64,000 nt of DNA from FEB-7 sp963698265 (GCA_963698265.1 CAVOQC010000004.1:62001-126000); one strand, 5' to 3'. Shown: positions 32,891 through 42,450, counted from the first letter of the stretch. Numbers and translations are program-made. Notes: generated by a model not told the origin, from the letters alone.

Positions 32891-33735
32891 GCAGGAAAGA
32901 GCCCGAGCACCCCTTCGAGCCCCACGTGCGAGAGCGCGAAAGTGGCGCGCTCGCGCACGATCGGCTTGGCGTGGAAGGCGATGCTCGTTCCCGCCTCTTC
33001 CATCATCTCCAGGTCGTTCGCGCCGTCGCCGATGACGAGGACGCGCTCCTTCGGCAGCGCGAGCGACCGGCGCAACCGCGCCACGTGCCGCGCCTTGCCC
33101 GCGGCGTCCACGAGCGGGCCGCTCACGCGCCCGGCGAGGCGGCCGTCCTCGACGACGAGCACGTTGGCATGGGCCTCGTCGATGCCAAGCCGGTCGCGCA
33201 GTCGGTCCGTGAAGCACGTGAACCCACCGGAGACGAGCAATGTCCTGGTCCCGCAACGGTGCGCGGCGTCCAGCAGTTCGCGCGCGCCGGCGGTGAGTTC
33301 GAGCCGCTCCCGGTAGACACGATCGAGCGCGCCGGCATCGAGGCCCGCGAGTGCGGCCACGCGCAGGTGCAGGCTCTGCGCCCAGTCGATCTCGCCGCGC
33401 ATCGCGGCGGCGGTGACCGCGGAAACTTCCGATTTGCGTCCGGCGAAGTCCGCGATCTCGTCGATGCACTCGACGGTGATGAGGGTCGAGTCCATGTCGA
33501 GGGCGAGCAGGCCGAAGTCCGCGAGGCGGCTGCCCCGGGCGACGAAGCCCCAGTCGAGACGGGCCGTCGCGCAGCGCGCCGCGACGTCCGCGCGCGTGGC
33601 AGGGTCGGCGCCGGGCATCCGGAAGACCCCGCCGGAGCCGCGCTCGACCGCGCTTGCCCGTGAGAGCGAGCGCAGCGCCTCGAGATCGGGCGCCCCGACC
33701 TGCGCTCCCTGGATCACGAGGTCGAAGGCGTTCAC
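32887..33735 (-). CDS. serB: phosphoserine phosphatase
   Basis: A 282-residue HAD phosphatase for the last step of serine synthesis. HAD motifs are LDMDSTLITVECIDEIAD (motif 1), VSGGFTCFTDRL (motif 2), a lysine in the region AAGKARHVARL and IGDGANDLEMMEEAGTSIAF (motif 3). A short N-terminal regulatory region precedes it. GTG 33735 overlaps the mfd stop (GTGA), so serB is translated after mfd. The open frame continues far upstream antisense to reading frames of mfd, but that part is a shadow. Confidence 0.95.
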   Translation of the reverse strand: MNAFDLVIQGAQVGAPDLEALRSLSRASAVERGSGGVFRMPGADPATRADVAARCATARLDWGFVARGSRLADFGLLALDMDSTLITVECIDEIADFAGRKSEVSAVTAAAMRGEIDWAQSLHLRVAALAGLDAGALDRVYRERLELTAGARELLDAAHRCGTRTLLVSGGFTCFTDRLRDRLGIDEAHANVLVVEDGRLAGRVSGPLVDAAGKARHVARLRRSLALPKERVLVIGDGANDLEMMEEAGTSIAFHAKPIVRERATFALSHVGLEGVLGLFPA

Positions 33736-36700
33736 GGGGTACCCAGGCGCTTCATGAACCCGCGCACCTCGGCCGCGCGCTCTCGAAGGTCCGCAATGGC
33801 GGCCTCGATGCGCACGCGGTCCGGTCCCGGCATGCGGTAGCGCCCGCCGGACTGCACGAGCGCGATGATGCGCCGGCCGTCGACCGGGGGGTCGGGAACG
33901 AACTGCACGACGATGGCGGACGGGCTCGCGTCGATGCGCGCCACGCCGAGCGGGGCGCCAAGGACGCGCAGCCGGTGGCACTCGAGCAGCACGCGTGCGG
34001 GCTCCGGAAGCGAGCCGAAGCGATCGACGAGCTCCTCGGTGAGCCGCTGCAGGTCGTCCTCGGCGGCGCAGTTCGCCAGCCGCTTGTAGATCACGAGACG
34101 CTCGTGCACGTCGCCGCAATAGGCCTCCGGAAGCAGCGCCGGGGCGTGGAGGTTCACCTCGGCGGCCACCGCCAGGGGGCGCGAGAGGTCGGGCTCCTTC
34201 CCGGCCCGCAGGGATTTCACGGCGTGCTCGAGCATCTCCGTGTAGAGCGCGAAACCCACGTCGTGTATGCCGCCGGACTGGCTCTCGCCCAGCACCTCCC
34301 CGGCGCCGCGAATCTCCAGGTCGTGCATCGCGAGGTAGAAACCCGCGCCCAGGTCCTCCATCGCCTGGATGGCCTCCAGGCGCTTCTTCGCGTTGGCGCC
34401 CAGCGCGTCCTCGGGCGGGGTGAGGAGGTACGCGTAGGCCTGGTGGTGGGACCGGCCCACGCGCCCGCGCAACTGGTGCAACTGGGCGAGCCCGAAGCGG
34501 TCGGCGCGGTCGATCAGGATCGTGTTGGCCGAGGGCACGTCGATGCCGGTTTCGATGATCGTGGAGCACAGCAGCACGTTGGACCGCTGGTGGTAGAAGT
34601 CGCGCATGACGCGCTCGAGATCGCGCTCGCGCATCTGGCCATGGGCCACGCTGATGCGCGCCTCCGGCAGCAGCTTCTCCAGCGTCTCGCGGCGGTTTTC
34701 GATCGTCTCCACCTCGTTCCAGAGGTAATAGGCCTGGCCGCCGCGCTTCAACTCCCGCAGCACCGCCTCGCGCACGATGCCGGCGGAGTTGCGAGCGACG
34801 AAGGTCTTGATGGCGAGGCGGCGCTGCGGCGCGGTCGCGATGACGGAGAAGTCGCGCAAGCCCTCGAGCGACATCGCGAGTGTGCGCGGGATGGGCGTGG
34901 CCGTGAGCGTGAGCACGTCGACCTGGGAGCGCAGGCGCTTCAGGCTCTCCTTCTGGCGCACCCCGAAGCGGTGCTCCTCGTCGATGATGACGAGGCCCAG
35001 GTTCCTGAAGGCCACGTCCTTCTGGATGAGCTTGTGCGTGCCTATCGCGATGTCGACCGTGCCGTCGGCGAGCCCCGCGATCGCGCCAGCGGTCTCCTTT
35101 GCGCTGCGGAAGCGCGAGAGCTCCGCGAGCTTCACGGGCCAGGAGGCGAAACGGTCGCTGAAATTCGTGAAGTGCTGCTCCGCGAGCAGCGTCGTCGGCA
35201 CGAGGATCGCCACCTGCCGGCCCGCCGCGACGGCGACGAATGCCGCGCGCATCGCGACCTCGGTCTTCCCGAAGCCCACGTCCCCGCACACGAGGCGGTC
35301 CATGGGCTTGCCCCCGGTCATGTCCGTGATGACCGCGCGGATCGCGCTCGCCTGGTCGGGCGTCTCCTCGAACTCGAAGGCGGCGGAAAACGCCTCGTAG
35401 TCCTGCTCCTTCAGGGGAAAGGCGAAGCCCTGCCGGGCGGCGCGCCGGGCGTAGAGGTCGAGGAGCTCGGCGGCGGCGTCGCGCACCTGCTGGGCGGCCT
35501 TGCGCCGCGCCTTCTCCCACTGGCCGCTGCCGAGGCGGTGCACTGGCGCGTCCTCGGGCGAGGCGCCGGCGTAGCGGCTGATCACGTGCAGCTGCGAGAC
35601 GGGCAGGTAGAGCTTGTCGCCGCCGTCGTACTCGAGGTGCAGGAACTCCGTCGGGCCCTCCCCGAGGTCCATGGTCACGAGCCCCTGGTAGCGCCCGATC
35701 CCGTGCTGGCTGTGGACGACCGGGTCGCCCTCCTTGACCTCGGCCAGGTCGCGCAGCATCGCTTCCGCGCTGGTGCGCCCGCGCGCGTCCCTGCGGCGGG
35801 TCTGGCGGACCTGGGAGGGGTACAGCTCCGCCTCGGTCACGATCGCCAGCCGCTCGCCGGGCACCGAGAACCCCGCGGCTAGCGGGCCGTGGGTGAGGGC
35901 GAGGGGCGAGGCGGATTGCGCGAAACGCGTCCAGTCGTCGACAAGCGCCGGATGCAGGCCATGCTCGCCGAGCATCTGCGCGAGGGTCTCCCGGCGTCCG
36001 GGGCCGTCGGCGACGATGAGCACGCGCCCGTCGAAAGTGCCGACCAGCCGCTCGAGCGCGTGCAGCGGCTCCGCGGAGCGCCGGTCCACGCCGACGTCGG
36101 GCACGTCGGCCGCAACGAACGACGACGCGTTCGCGGGGGGCGGGCCGGCGGCGCCGCGCTTCACGTCGATGCGCGGGAACGCCTGCAGCCCGACGAAGAA
36201 CGCCTCCGCCGGAAGGTAGAGATCGCCCGGCGGCAGGAGCGGCCGGTCGGCGTCGCCGCGCAGCAATTCCCAGCGGCTCTTCAGGTCGCGCCAGAACGCC
36301 TCCGCCCCCTCAGGCACGTCCTCCTGCAGGACGCAGGTCGCCCCGGGCGGCAGGTAGTCGAAGAGCGTCGCCGTCGCCTCGTGGAACAGCGGCAGGTAGC
36401 ATTCGACGCCCGCCGGGGCGATGCCGTTGGAGACGTCCTTGTAGGCGCGCCGTTTCGTGGGGTCGCCCTCGAAACGCTCGCGGAAGTTGGCCCTGAAGCG
36501 CGTGCGCGCCTCGTCGTCCATGGGGAACTCGCGTGCGGGCAGCAGGCGCACCTCGGTCACCGGGTAGATGGAGCGCTGCGAGTCCACGTCGAAGCTGCGG
36601 ATGGTCTCGATCTCCTCTCCGAGGAGGTCGATGCGGTAGGGAACCGCGCTGCCCGTCGGGAAGAGGTCGACGAGGCCGCCGCGGACGCAGAACTCCCCGG

Positions 36701-37181
36701 GCGCCATCACCTGCTGGACGGCGGCGTAGCCCGCCAGTGCCAGCTGCGCCTTGAGCGCCTCGAGGTCCAGGCGGGACTTCTGCTTCAGGAAGAAGGTTCG
36801 CGCGGCGAGGTAGCTGCGCGGCGCCAGGCGCTGCAGCGCGGTGGAGACGGGGATGAGCCCGACGTCGCAGGCGCCCTGCGAGAACTGGTGCAGGGTCGCC
36901 AGCCGCTCCGACACGAGGTCGGGGTGCGGCGAGAACTGGTCGTAGGGCAGGATCTCCCAGTCCGGAAGCCGGTTGACCGCGAGGCAGGGGTCGAACCACG
37001 CGATCTCGTCGCGAAGGCGCTCCGCGTCCTGCGCCGACTCCGTGATCACGAAGACGGGCCTGGTACTCCTCGCGAGGCGCGCGAGCCAGAGGGCGTCGGA
37101 GGAGCCCGAGCGGGCGACCGCGGGCCTTGCCAACGCGACTACGCGACGACGACCGGGATCTTGCCGATCTTCGCGCGCCAC
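33732..37181 (-). CDS. mfd: transcription-repair coupling factor
   Basis: A protein of up to 1149 residues that removes stalled RNA polymerase and recruits UvrA. It has a UvrB-like N-terminal region (PDWEILPYDQFSPHPDLVSERL), an RNA-polymerase-interacting domain (EGDPVVHSQHGIGRYQG), translocase motifs (DVGFGKTEVAMRAAF, IIDEEHRFGVRQKE, LTLTATPIPRTLAMSL) and a C-terminal TRCF domain. The start is uncertain. ATG 37181 overlaps the fumarase gene by 43 bp, while TTG 37133 just after the fumarase stop gives 1133 residues and avoids that overlap. Confidence 0.96.
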   Translation of the reverse strand: MAREDRQDPGRRRVVALARPAVARSGSSDALWLARLARSTRPVFVITESAQDAERLRDEIAWFDPCLAVNRLPDWEILPYDQFSPHPDLVSERLATLHQFSQGACDVGLIPVSTALQRLAPRSYLAARTFFLKQKSRLDLEALKAQLALAGYAAVQQVMAPGEFCVRGGLVDLFPTGSAVPYRIDLLGEEIETIRSFDVDSQRSIYPVTEVRLLPAREFPMDDEARTRFRANFRERFEGDPTKRRAYKDVSNGIAPAGVECYLPLFHEATATLFDYLPPGATCVLQEDVPEGAEAFWRDLKSRWELLRGDADRPLLPPGDLYLPAEAFFVGLQAFPRIDVKRGAAGPPPANASSFVAADVPDVGVDRRSAEPLHALERLVGTFDGRVLIVADGPGRRETLAQMLGEHGLHPALVDDWTRFAQSASPLALTHGPLAAGFSVPGERLAIVTEAELYPSQVRQTRRRDARGRTSAEAMLRDLAEVKEGDPVVHSQHGIGRYQGLVTMDLGEGPTEFLHLEYDGGDKLYLPVSQLHVISRYAGASPEDAPVHRLGSGQWEKARRKAAQQVRDAAAELLDLYARRAARQGFAFPLKEQDYEAFSAAFEFEETPDQASAIRAVITDMTGGKPMDRLVCGDVGFGKTEVAMRAAFVAVAAGRQVAILVPTTLLAEQHFTNFSDRFASWPVKLAELSRFRSAKETAGAIAGLADGTVDIAIGTHKLIQKDVAFRNLGLVIIDEEHRFGVRQKESLKRLRSQVDVLTLTATPIPRTLAMSLEGLRDFSVIATAPQRRLAIKTFVARNSAGIVREAVLRELKRGGQAYYLWNEVETIENRRETLEKLLPEARISVAHGQMRERDLERVMRDFYHQRSNVLLCSTIIETGIDVPSANTILIDRADRFGLAQLHQLRGRVGRSHHQAYAYLLTPPEDALGANAKKRLEAIQAMEDLGAGFYLAMHDLEIRGAGEVLGESQSGGIHDVGFALYTEMLEHAVKSLRAGKEPDLSRPLAVAAEVNLHAPALLPEAYCGDVHERLVIYKRLANCAAEDDLQRLTEELVDRFGSLPEPARVLLECHRLRVLGAPLGVARIDASPSAIVVQFVPDPPVDGRRIIALVQSGGRYRMPGPDRVRIEAAIADLRERAAEVRGFMKRLGTP

Positions 37182-38653
37182 TGCGCGGGACCGGACTTGT
37201 GCACGGCGTTGCCGCCCGCGTCGACGGCCACGGTCACCGGCATGTCCTTCACCTCGAACTCGTGGATCGCCTCCATGCCGAGTTCCTCGAAGGCGAGGAC
37301 ACGCGCCTTCTTGATCGACTTGGACACGAGATAGGCCGCGCCGCCCACGGCGATGCAGTAGGCCGCGCCATGCTTCTTGATGGATTCGATCGCGACCGGC
37401 CCGCGCTCGCTCTTGCCGACCATGCCGATCAGTCCCGATTTCGCGAGCATGGGCTCGACGAACTTGTCCATCCGCGAGCTGGTCGTCGGACCCGCGGGTC
37501 CCACCGCCTCCTCGCGCACGGCGTCAACGGGGCCCACGTAGTAGATGAAGCGGTTGGTGAAGTCCACGGGGAGCTTCTCGCCCCTGGCCATCATTTCCAC
37601 CAGGCGCTTGTGCGCGGCGTCGCGGCCGGTGAGGAGCTTTCCGGAGAGCAGCAGCGTTTCGCCGGCCTTCCAGCTGGCGAGGTCGGCCCGGGTGAGCGAG
37701 TCCAGATCCACGCGCCGGCTCTTGGCGAAGTCGAGGGCGAGCTTCGGCCAGTCCTCGAGATCAGGCGGGGCGAAGGTGGCGGGGCCGGAACCGTCGAGAA
37801 CGAAGTGCTGGTGGCGCGTGGCCGCGCAGTTGGGCAGGAGCGCGACGGGCTTGGAGGCGGCGTGCGTGGGATAGTCGTTCACCTTCACGTCGAGCACCGT
37901 GGTGAGGCCTCCCAGCCCCTGGGCGCCGATGCCCAGCGCGTTCACCTTCTCGTAGAGCTCGAGGCGCAGTTCCTCGGCGCGGTTCCTGGCACCGCGCGCA
38001 AGCAGGTCCTGGATGTCGATCGGATCCATCATGCCCCACTTGGCCATGAGCATCGCCTTCTCGGGCGTGCCGCCGATGCCGAGGGACAGGATGCCGGGCG
38101 GGCACCAGTCCGCGCCCATCGTGGGCACGACGGAGAGCACCCAGTCGACCACGGAGTCCGAGGGAAGCAGCATCGCGAACTTGCTCTTGTTCTCGGAGCC
38201 GCCGCCCTTGGCCGCGACGATCACCTCGACCTTGTTGCCGGGTACCAGCTCCACGTGCACCACGGCGGGCGTGTTGTCGCCGGTGCTCTTTCGCTTGCCG
38301 TCGGGGTCGGAGAGGACGGAGGCCCGCAGCGGGTTGTCCTTGTCGGTGTAGGCGCGGCGCACGCCCTCGTCGACCATCTGCTGCAGCGTCATCTTCACGT
38401 CCCAGCGCACGTCCATGCCGACGCGGAGGAAGGCGATCGCGATGCCCGTGTCCTGGCACATGGGGCGGTGGCCCTCCGCGGACATGCGCGAGTTGATGAG
38501 GATCTGCGCCATCGCGTCCCGGGCGGCGGGAGATTCCTCGCGCTCGTAGGCCTTGGCGAGGGCGCGAATGTAGTCGACCGGATGGTAGTAGCTGATGTAC
38601 TGGAAGGCGTCGGCGACGCTCTGGATCAGGTCTTCCTGGCGGATCGTGGTCAT
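37139..38653 (-). CDS. fumA: class I (Fe-S) fumarate hydratase
   Basis: A 504-residue [4Fe-4S] fumarase of the TCA cycle. The alpha-like domain (MCQDTGIAIAFLRVG, NTPAVVHVELVPG, GGGSENKSKFAML) and the beta-like domain (LSGKLLTGRDAAHKRL, GPVDAVREEAVGPAGPTTSSRMD) are fused, as in FumA/FumB. Cluster cysteines include that in RPMCQDTG and in GADWCPPG. ATG 38653 is preferred to the longer 38686. Its location near the isc operon is probably incidental. mfd follows directly. Confidence 0.93.
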   Translation of the reverse strand: MTTIRQEDLIQSVADAFQYISYYHPVDYIRALAKAYEREESPAARDAMAQILINSRMSAEGHRPMCQDTGIAIAFLRVGMDVRWDVKMTLQQMVDEGVRRAYTDKDNPLRASVLSDPDGKRKSTGDNTPAVVHVELVPGNKVEVIVAAKGGGSENKSKFAMLLPSDSVVDWVLSVVPTMGADWCPPGILSLGIGGTPEKAMLMAKWGMMDPIDIQDLLARGARNRAEELRLELYEKVNALGIGAQGLGGLTTVLDVKVNDYPTHAASKPVALLPNCAATRHQHFVLDGSGPATFAPPDLEDWPKLALDFAKSRRVDLDSLTRADLASWKAGETLLLSGKLLTGRDAAHKRLVEMMARGEKLPVDFTNRFIYYVGPVDAVREEAVGPAGPTTSSRMDKFVEPMLAKSGLIGMVGKSERGPVAIESIKKHGAAYCIAVGGAAYLVSKSIKKARVLAFEELGMEAIHEFEVKDMPVTVAVDAGGNAVHKSGPAQWRAKIGKIPVVVA

Positions 38654-38704
38654 GGCGGCGGAGGCCCGGCGGGAAGGGCCGGACATCGGGAGTGGGAGAC
38701 GGTC

Positions 38705-38710
38705 ATTTTA
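38705..38710 (-). promoter_or_regulatory. putative -10 box for fumA
   Basis: TAAAAT on the minus strand, 52 bp before the start codon. No clear -35. Confidence 0.3.
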
Positions 38711-38805
38711 GACCAAAGTGCAGGGCGCTCCGCAGGGGCGGAAAGTCCTACGCGGCGGCGTGAGGGGCGATTGCGCCAGGTCAAGGCCCGGCGAGGCGCG
38801 CCGGG

Positions 38806-39453
38806 CTAGTGCGAGGCGACCGGCGGCCGCGGCATGATGCGGTCGCAGGCCGCGATCGCCATGGCAGAGAAGAGGAACGCGATGTGGATCGCGGTCTGGG
38901 CGACGAGCACCTTCTCGGTGTAGTTGTCGGCGTTGATGAAGGTCTTGAGCAGGTGGATGGAGGAGATGCCGATGATCGCGGTGGCGAGCTTCACCTTGAG
39001 CACGGACGCGTTCACGTGGGAGAGCCACTCGGGCTGGTCGGGATGGCCCTCGAGATCGAGGCGCGAGACGAAAGTCTCGTAGCCGCCGACGATCACCATG
39101 ATCAGGAGGTTCGAGATCATCACCACGTCGATCAACGCGAGCACCACCAGCATGATCACCGTTTCGTTGAACTTGGGAGCCGCGTGGCCGATCACCGTTC
39201 CCGCGGCATCCTTGATCTCGGGCAGGCTGTAGCCGACGCTGTCTATGAGCAAGGCGAGCGCGGCCTTGTCGCCGAACGCGGCCTCGACCAGGTGCACCAG
39301 CTCCACCCAGAAGTGGAAGACGTAGACCGCCTGGGCCACGATCAGGCCCAGGTAGAGCGGCGCCTGCAGCCAGCGGGTCCAGAAGATGAAGCCGCCCAGG
39401 TAGCGCAGGGCGTTCGGGCGGACGGGCGTGCGGGGCGGGGTGAGCGTGGACAT
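38806..39453 (-). CDS. UPF0114 (YqhA/TIGR00645) membrane protein
   Basis: A 215-residue protein with four probable membrane helices. The core LIDVVMISNLLIMVIVGGYETFVSR and the segment LKVKLATAIIGISSIHLLKTFI are characteristic of the YqhA family, whose function is unknown. It follows the acyl-CoA ligase gene by 9 bp on the same strand and may be co-transcribed. Confidence 0.85.
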   Translation of the reverse strand: MSTLTPPRTPVRPNALRYLGGFIFWTRWLQAPLYLGLIVAQAVYVFHFWVELVHLVEAAFGDKAALALLIDSVGYSLPEIKDAAGTVIGHAAPKFNETVIMLVVLALIDVVMISNLLIMVIVGGYETFVSRLDLEGHPDQPEWLSHVNASVLKVKLATAIIGISSIHLLKTFINADNYTEKVLVAQTAIHIAFLFSAMAIAACDRIMPRPPVASH

Positions 39454-39462
39454 CCGGCGATT

Positions 39463-41148
39463 CTAGCCTGCGGAACGCGAGATCGCGATGGCCGGCGTGA
39501 TGTCGCGACGCAATATCTTGCCGTTGCGGGTCCTCGGAAAATCGCGGGCGAGGTAGACCACCTTCGGCGCCTTGTAGGAAGCCAGGTGCTCGTGCCCGAA
39601 GGCCGCGAGTTCGTCGGGCGTGACGCTCTGGCCGGGGTGCGGGATCACGTAGGCGACGACGAGGAGCTTGTCCCGGCCCGCTTCCTCGCCCACGCAGGCG
39701 CAATCGGCGACCGCGGGATGGCTCTTCAGCACCCGCTCGACCTCGTAGGGCGAGACGCGGTAGCCGAAGCTCTTGATGATGTCGTCCTTGCGGCCGAGGA
39801 ACCACAGGTAGCCGTCCGGATCGTAGCGCGCGTAGTCGCCGGTGAAGAACCAGCCGTCGTGACGCTGCTTTGCCGTCTCCTCGGGGAGGTTCCAGTAGCG
39901 CAGGAAGAGCCCGGGGTCGGACTCGGGGATGCAGATCATGCCCTCCTCGCCGGCGGCGACCTCCTGGAGCGTCTCCGGGTCGAGCAGCCGGACGTCGTGG
40001 CCGGGCTGGGGGAATCCGGCGCTGCCCGGGCGAATCGGGCGCAGCTTGCTCTGGGACAGGTAGTAGCTGAACTCGCTCATGCCCACCGCCTCGAAGATGT
40101 CGAGGCCGAAGCGCTCCTTCCACAGGCCGAACACCTCGTCGGAAAGATGCTCGCCTGCGCTCATGCAGTGGCGCAGGGTGGGCACGTCGGCGCGCGTGAA
40201 CGCGGTTTTCTGCAGTATCTGGCGGTAGACGGTCGGCACGCCGATGAAGATCGTCGCGCCGTGCTTCGCGATGAGGCGCGGCCAGGTCGCGGCGTCGTTC
40301 TTGCCCTCGTGGGCGATCATCGTCTTGCCGCGGTAGAGCGGATCCATGAGCGCCGAGCCCAGCACGTAGGTCCAGTTGAACTTGCCCGAATGCACGATGC
40401 GGTCTACTTCCCCGGCGCCGTCGCCGCGCCCCTGCGCTTCCGGCGACCGGGGATCCCGGAAATCGAACCAGTACGCCGCTGCGGGGGTGCGCCCGATGAG
40501 CGAGCGGTGGCCGTGGAGGACCCCTTTCGGGTAACCGGTGGTCCCCGAGGTGTAGACGAGATACGCGGGATCGTCGATCGCGGTATCGGCGGCTGGTTCC
40601 CACCGCGCAATTGCCGACAGCGCGCCGTCGAGGTCGATCACCTCGACGCCGTCGAAGGGAAGCGCCTCGCCGGGGCCCGACAACAGCGCGAAACGCAGCG
40701 ACTCCTTTCCCGCGAGCTGGGGGCCCATCGCCTTCCAGGCGGCCTTGTCGATGACGATCGCCTGCGCTCCGGAGTCGTGGGCGAGGTATTCGACTTCCTC
40801 GGCGGTGAGGAGCGTCGACGTCGGCACGCTCACCGCCCCGCGCTTCATGGCGCCCAGGAAGGCGGTCGGGTAGTCGATGGCGTTGGGCAGCCGTATCAGC
40901 ACGCGCTCTCCCGCGCCGATGCCCAGGTCGCGAAGCAGCTGCGCAAAGCGGCTGGTGCGCTCGGCCAAGGCGCGGTAGGTGATGGAACTCGTGCCCAGCG
41001 CATCGTCTTCCACGATCATTGCCAACCGGTCGGCCGCGTCCGTGCCCAGGTGGGCGTCGGTGCAGGCCACGCCGATGTTCAGTCGCGCGGGAATCTCCCA
41101 CGACCAGGGCGGGAAGGGCGCGAGTGCGGAGCGGTTGCTCGTGGTCAC
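39463..41148 (-). CDS. AMP-dependent acyl-CoA synthetase/ligase
   Basis: A 561-residue adenylate-forming enzyme. The P-loop-like motif is YLVYTSGTTGYPKGVLHG, the A5/A7 region GWFFTGDYARYDPDGYLWFLGR, the hinge RKDDIIKSFGYRVSPYEVE and the catalytic lysine in PRTRNGKILRRDI. It activates a carboxylic acid as its CoA ester; the overall sequence resembles medium-chain/benzoate-CoA ligase groups, but the acid cannot be told. GTG 41148 is chosen with a GGAG box 7 bp upstream. That start region lies inside a duplicated copy of the end of the citE-like gene. Confidence 0.85.
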   Translation of the reverse strand: MTTSNRSALAPFPPWSWEIPARLNIGVACTDAHLGTDAADRLAMIVEDDALGTSSITYRALAERTSRFAQLLRDLGIGAGERVLIRLPNAIDYPTAFLGAMKRGAVSVPTSTLLTAEEVEYLAHDSGAQAIVIDKAAWKAMGPQLAGKESLRFALLSGPGEALPFDGVEVIDLDGALSAIARWEPAADTAIDDPAYLVYTSGTTGYPKGVLHGHRSLIGRTPAAAYWFDFRDPRSPEAQGRGDGAGEVDRIVHSGKFNWTYVLGSALMDPLYRGKTMIAHEGKNDAATWPRLIAKHGATIFIGVPTVYRQILQKTAFTRADVPTLRHCMSAGEHLSDEVFGLWKERFGLDIFEAVGMSEFSYYLSQSKLRPIRPGSAGFPQPGHDVRLLDPETLQEVAAGEEGMICIPESDPGLFLRYWNLPEETAKQRHDGWFFTGDYARYDPDGYLWFLGRKDDIIKSFGYRVSPYEVERVLKSHPAVADCACVGEEAGRDKLLVVAYVIPHPGQSVTPDELAAFGHEHLASYKAPKVVYLARDFPRTRNGKILRRDITPAIAISRSAG

Positions 41149-41173
41149 AGGATGACTCCGTACGGCCAGTTTT
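41145..41173 (-). repeat. 29-bp direct repeat, copy A
   Basis: Identical to 41228-41256. On the minus strand it contains the ribosome-binding site and start GTG of the acyl-CoA ligase gene. Confidence 0.92.
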
Positions 41174-41206
41174 GGCGGTCCCGTGACCTGAAGGTCAGTG
41201 ACCGCC
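41174..41206 (-). repeat. hairpin between the two direct repeats
   Basis: Outer arms of 7 bp (GGCGGTC/GACCGCC) and inner arms TGACC/GGTCA. There is no T-run, so it is not an obvious terminator. It may be an mRNA processing or attenuating structure between the two genes. Confidence 0.6.
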
Positions 41207-41227
41207 GAAACTGCCCTCGACGCGGAC

Positions 41228-41256
41228 TCACAGGATGACTCCGTACGGCCAGTTTT
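41228..41256 (-). repeat. 29-bp direct repeat, copy B
   Basis: It encodes the last codons of the citE-like gene (NWPYGVIL-stop) and is identical to copy A 83 bp away. Confidence 0.92.
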
Positions 41257-42364
41257 CCCGGACGACCTGGGCGGGGAGGCGCCGCAGGACGTCCATGGCG
41301 AAGTCGGTGTCCTCCGCGGAGAGCGCGTGCAGCGCGTGGGCGCGCAGGAGCGTCTGCAGGGCCTTGCCGAACATCGGCGGGTCGAGCATCTCTCCCTGGA
41401 ACTTGATGGCGCCGCCGAGCAGCGCATCGGCTTCCACCGCCGCCCCGAGGATCTCTCGCTTGGTCTTGATCTCGGACGGGGAGGGCGTGAACGCCACCTT
41501 GCAGGGGTGGATGTGGGAGGGGTGGATCACCTGCTTTCCCGAGAGCCCCAGGGAAGCCTCCTCGCAGGCGTGCCTGTAGACCACGCGCGATTCCTCGTCG
41601 CCGTGCAGGTCGAGCCAGCGGCGCACGTCGTCGGGCTCGACGAAGTCCTCGGGCATCGTCGACTCCCCGATCAGGGTCTCCACGCCCCCGATGACGCCCT
41701 TGCCCGCGATGCGCGCCTCGAAGAGGATGTCGTGCAGGTAGAACTTGAGTTCCTCGGTCCAGTGGCGCGGCGTGATATGGATTCCCATCGCCTTGGAGAA
41801 GTCGTGGATGCCGAACACCACGTGCTTCACCGTCTTGTACTGCATGAGCTCCGGCGCGATCTTGAGCGACTTGGGGTGCTCGATGATGGGCTGGATGGTG
41901 ATCCGGTTGTTCAGCCCCACGAGAACCGCGGAAAGGTCGCGTATTTCCGGGGCGCCGTAGGCCTCCCCGGCCTTCGCGAGCATGACGACGTCGAAGTAGT
42001 CGGCGAGGTCGCGCACCAGCGCGAGGTCCTTCTCGTACTCCTCCGTCCGGAACGGGTTGATGCGCACCGCGATCTGGACCTCGCGCTTCCTCGGCAGGCC
42101 GGGCAGCTCGCGGCGCAGCAGTTCGCGGCTCAGCTCCTTCTGGCGGCAGCCGTCCTCGAGGTCGAAGAGCAGGGTATGCGAGGTGGTGTTCCACGCGTGC
42201 TTGTTGAAGCGCTGCGCCGCCTGCTCGAGGTCCTCGTAGATGCCCAGCGAGGGCGCGTACTTGACGGGCGGGTAGTAGATCTGGATGCCGGGCCAGTAGT
42301 CGCCGAGGATCTCGGGCGCGGCCGGGGAAGGGGCGGTCATGGCGGCGATCGGCGGGGAGGTCAT
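41228..42364 (-). CDS. HpcH/HpaI aldolase/citrate lyase-family (CitE-like) protein
   Basis: A 378-residue TIM-barrel protein of the CitE/malyl-CoA lyase superfamily. It has LLFDLEDGC (metal and substrate aspartate/glutamate), VAVRINP-like IAVRINPFRTEEYE, IQPIIEHPKSL and a GKQVIHPSHI segment. Acetyl-CoA or malyl-type CoA esters are usual substrates. The protein is longer than classic CitE (about 290), fitting the longer CoA-ester lyase group. Its neighbours are an acyl-CoA ligase downstream and divergent acs, suggesting a role in short-chain acyl-CoA metabolism. Confidence 0.78.
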   Translation of the reverse strand: MTSPPIAAMTAPSPAAPEILGDYWPGIQIYYPPVKYAPSLGIYEDLEQAAQRFNKHAWNTTSHTLLFDLEDGCRQKELSRELLRRELPGLPRKREVQIAVRINPFRTEEYEKDLALVRDLADYFDVVMLAKAGEAYGAPEIRDLSAVLVGLNNRITIQPIIEHPKSLKIAPELMQYKTVKHVVFGIHDFSKAMGIHITPRHWTEELKFYLHDILFEARIAGKGVIGGVETLIGESTMPEDFVEPDDVRRWLDLHGDEESRVVYRHACEEASLGLSGKQVIHPSHIHPCKVAFTPSPSEIKTKREILGAAVEADALLGGAIKFQGEMLDPPMFGKALQTLLRAHALHALSAEDTDFAMDVLRRLPAQVVRENWPYGVIL

Positions 42365-42450
42365 GGGATCCTCTAGGATTCAAGGGTTTGCGGTGATGGC
42401 CCTTGGGGCGGCATGGCACCTGCCTGCCGCGAATTCCCGGGCCGCGTTTC

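Noticed and set aside
32887..35520. 877-residue fusion of SerB with a long N-terminal domain
   Set aside because: The upstream part is out of frame with and overlaps mfd; serB starts at GTG 33735 overlapping the mfd stop.
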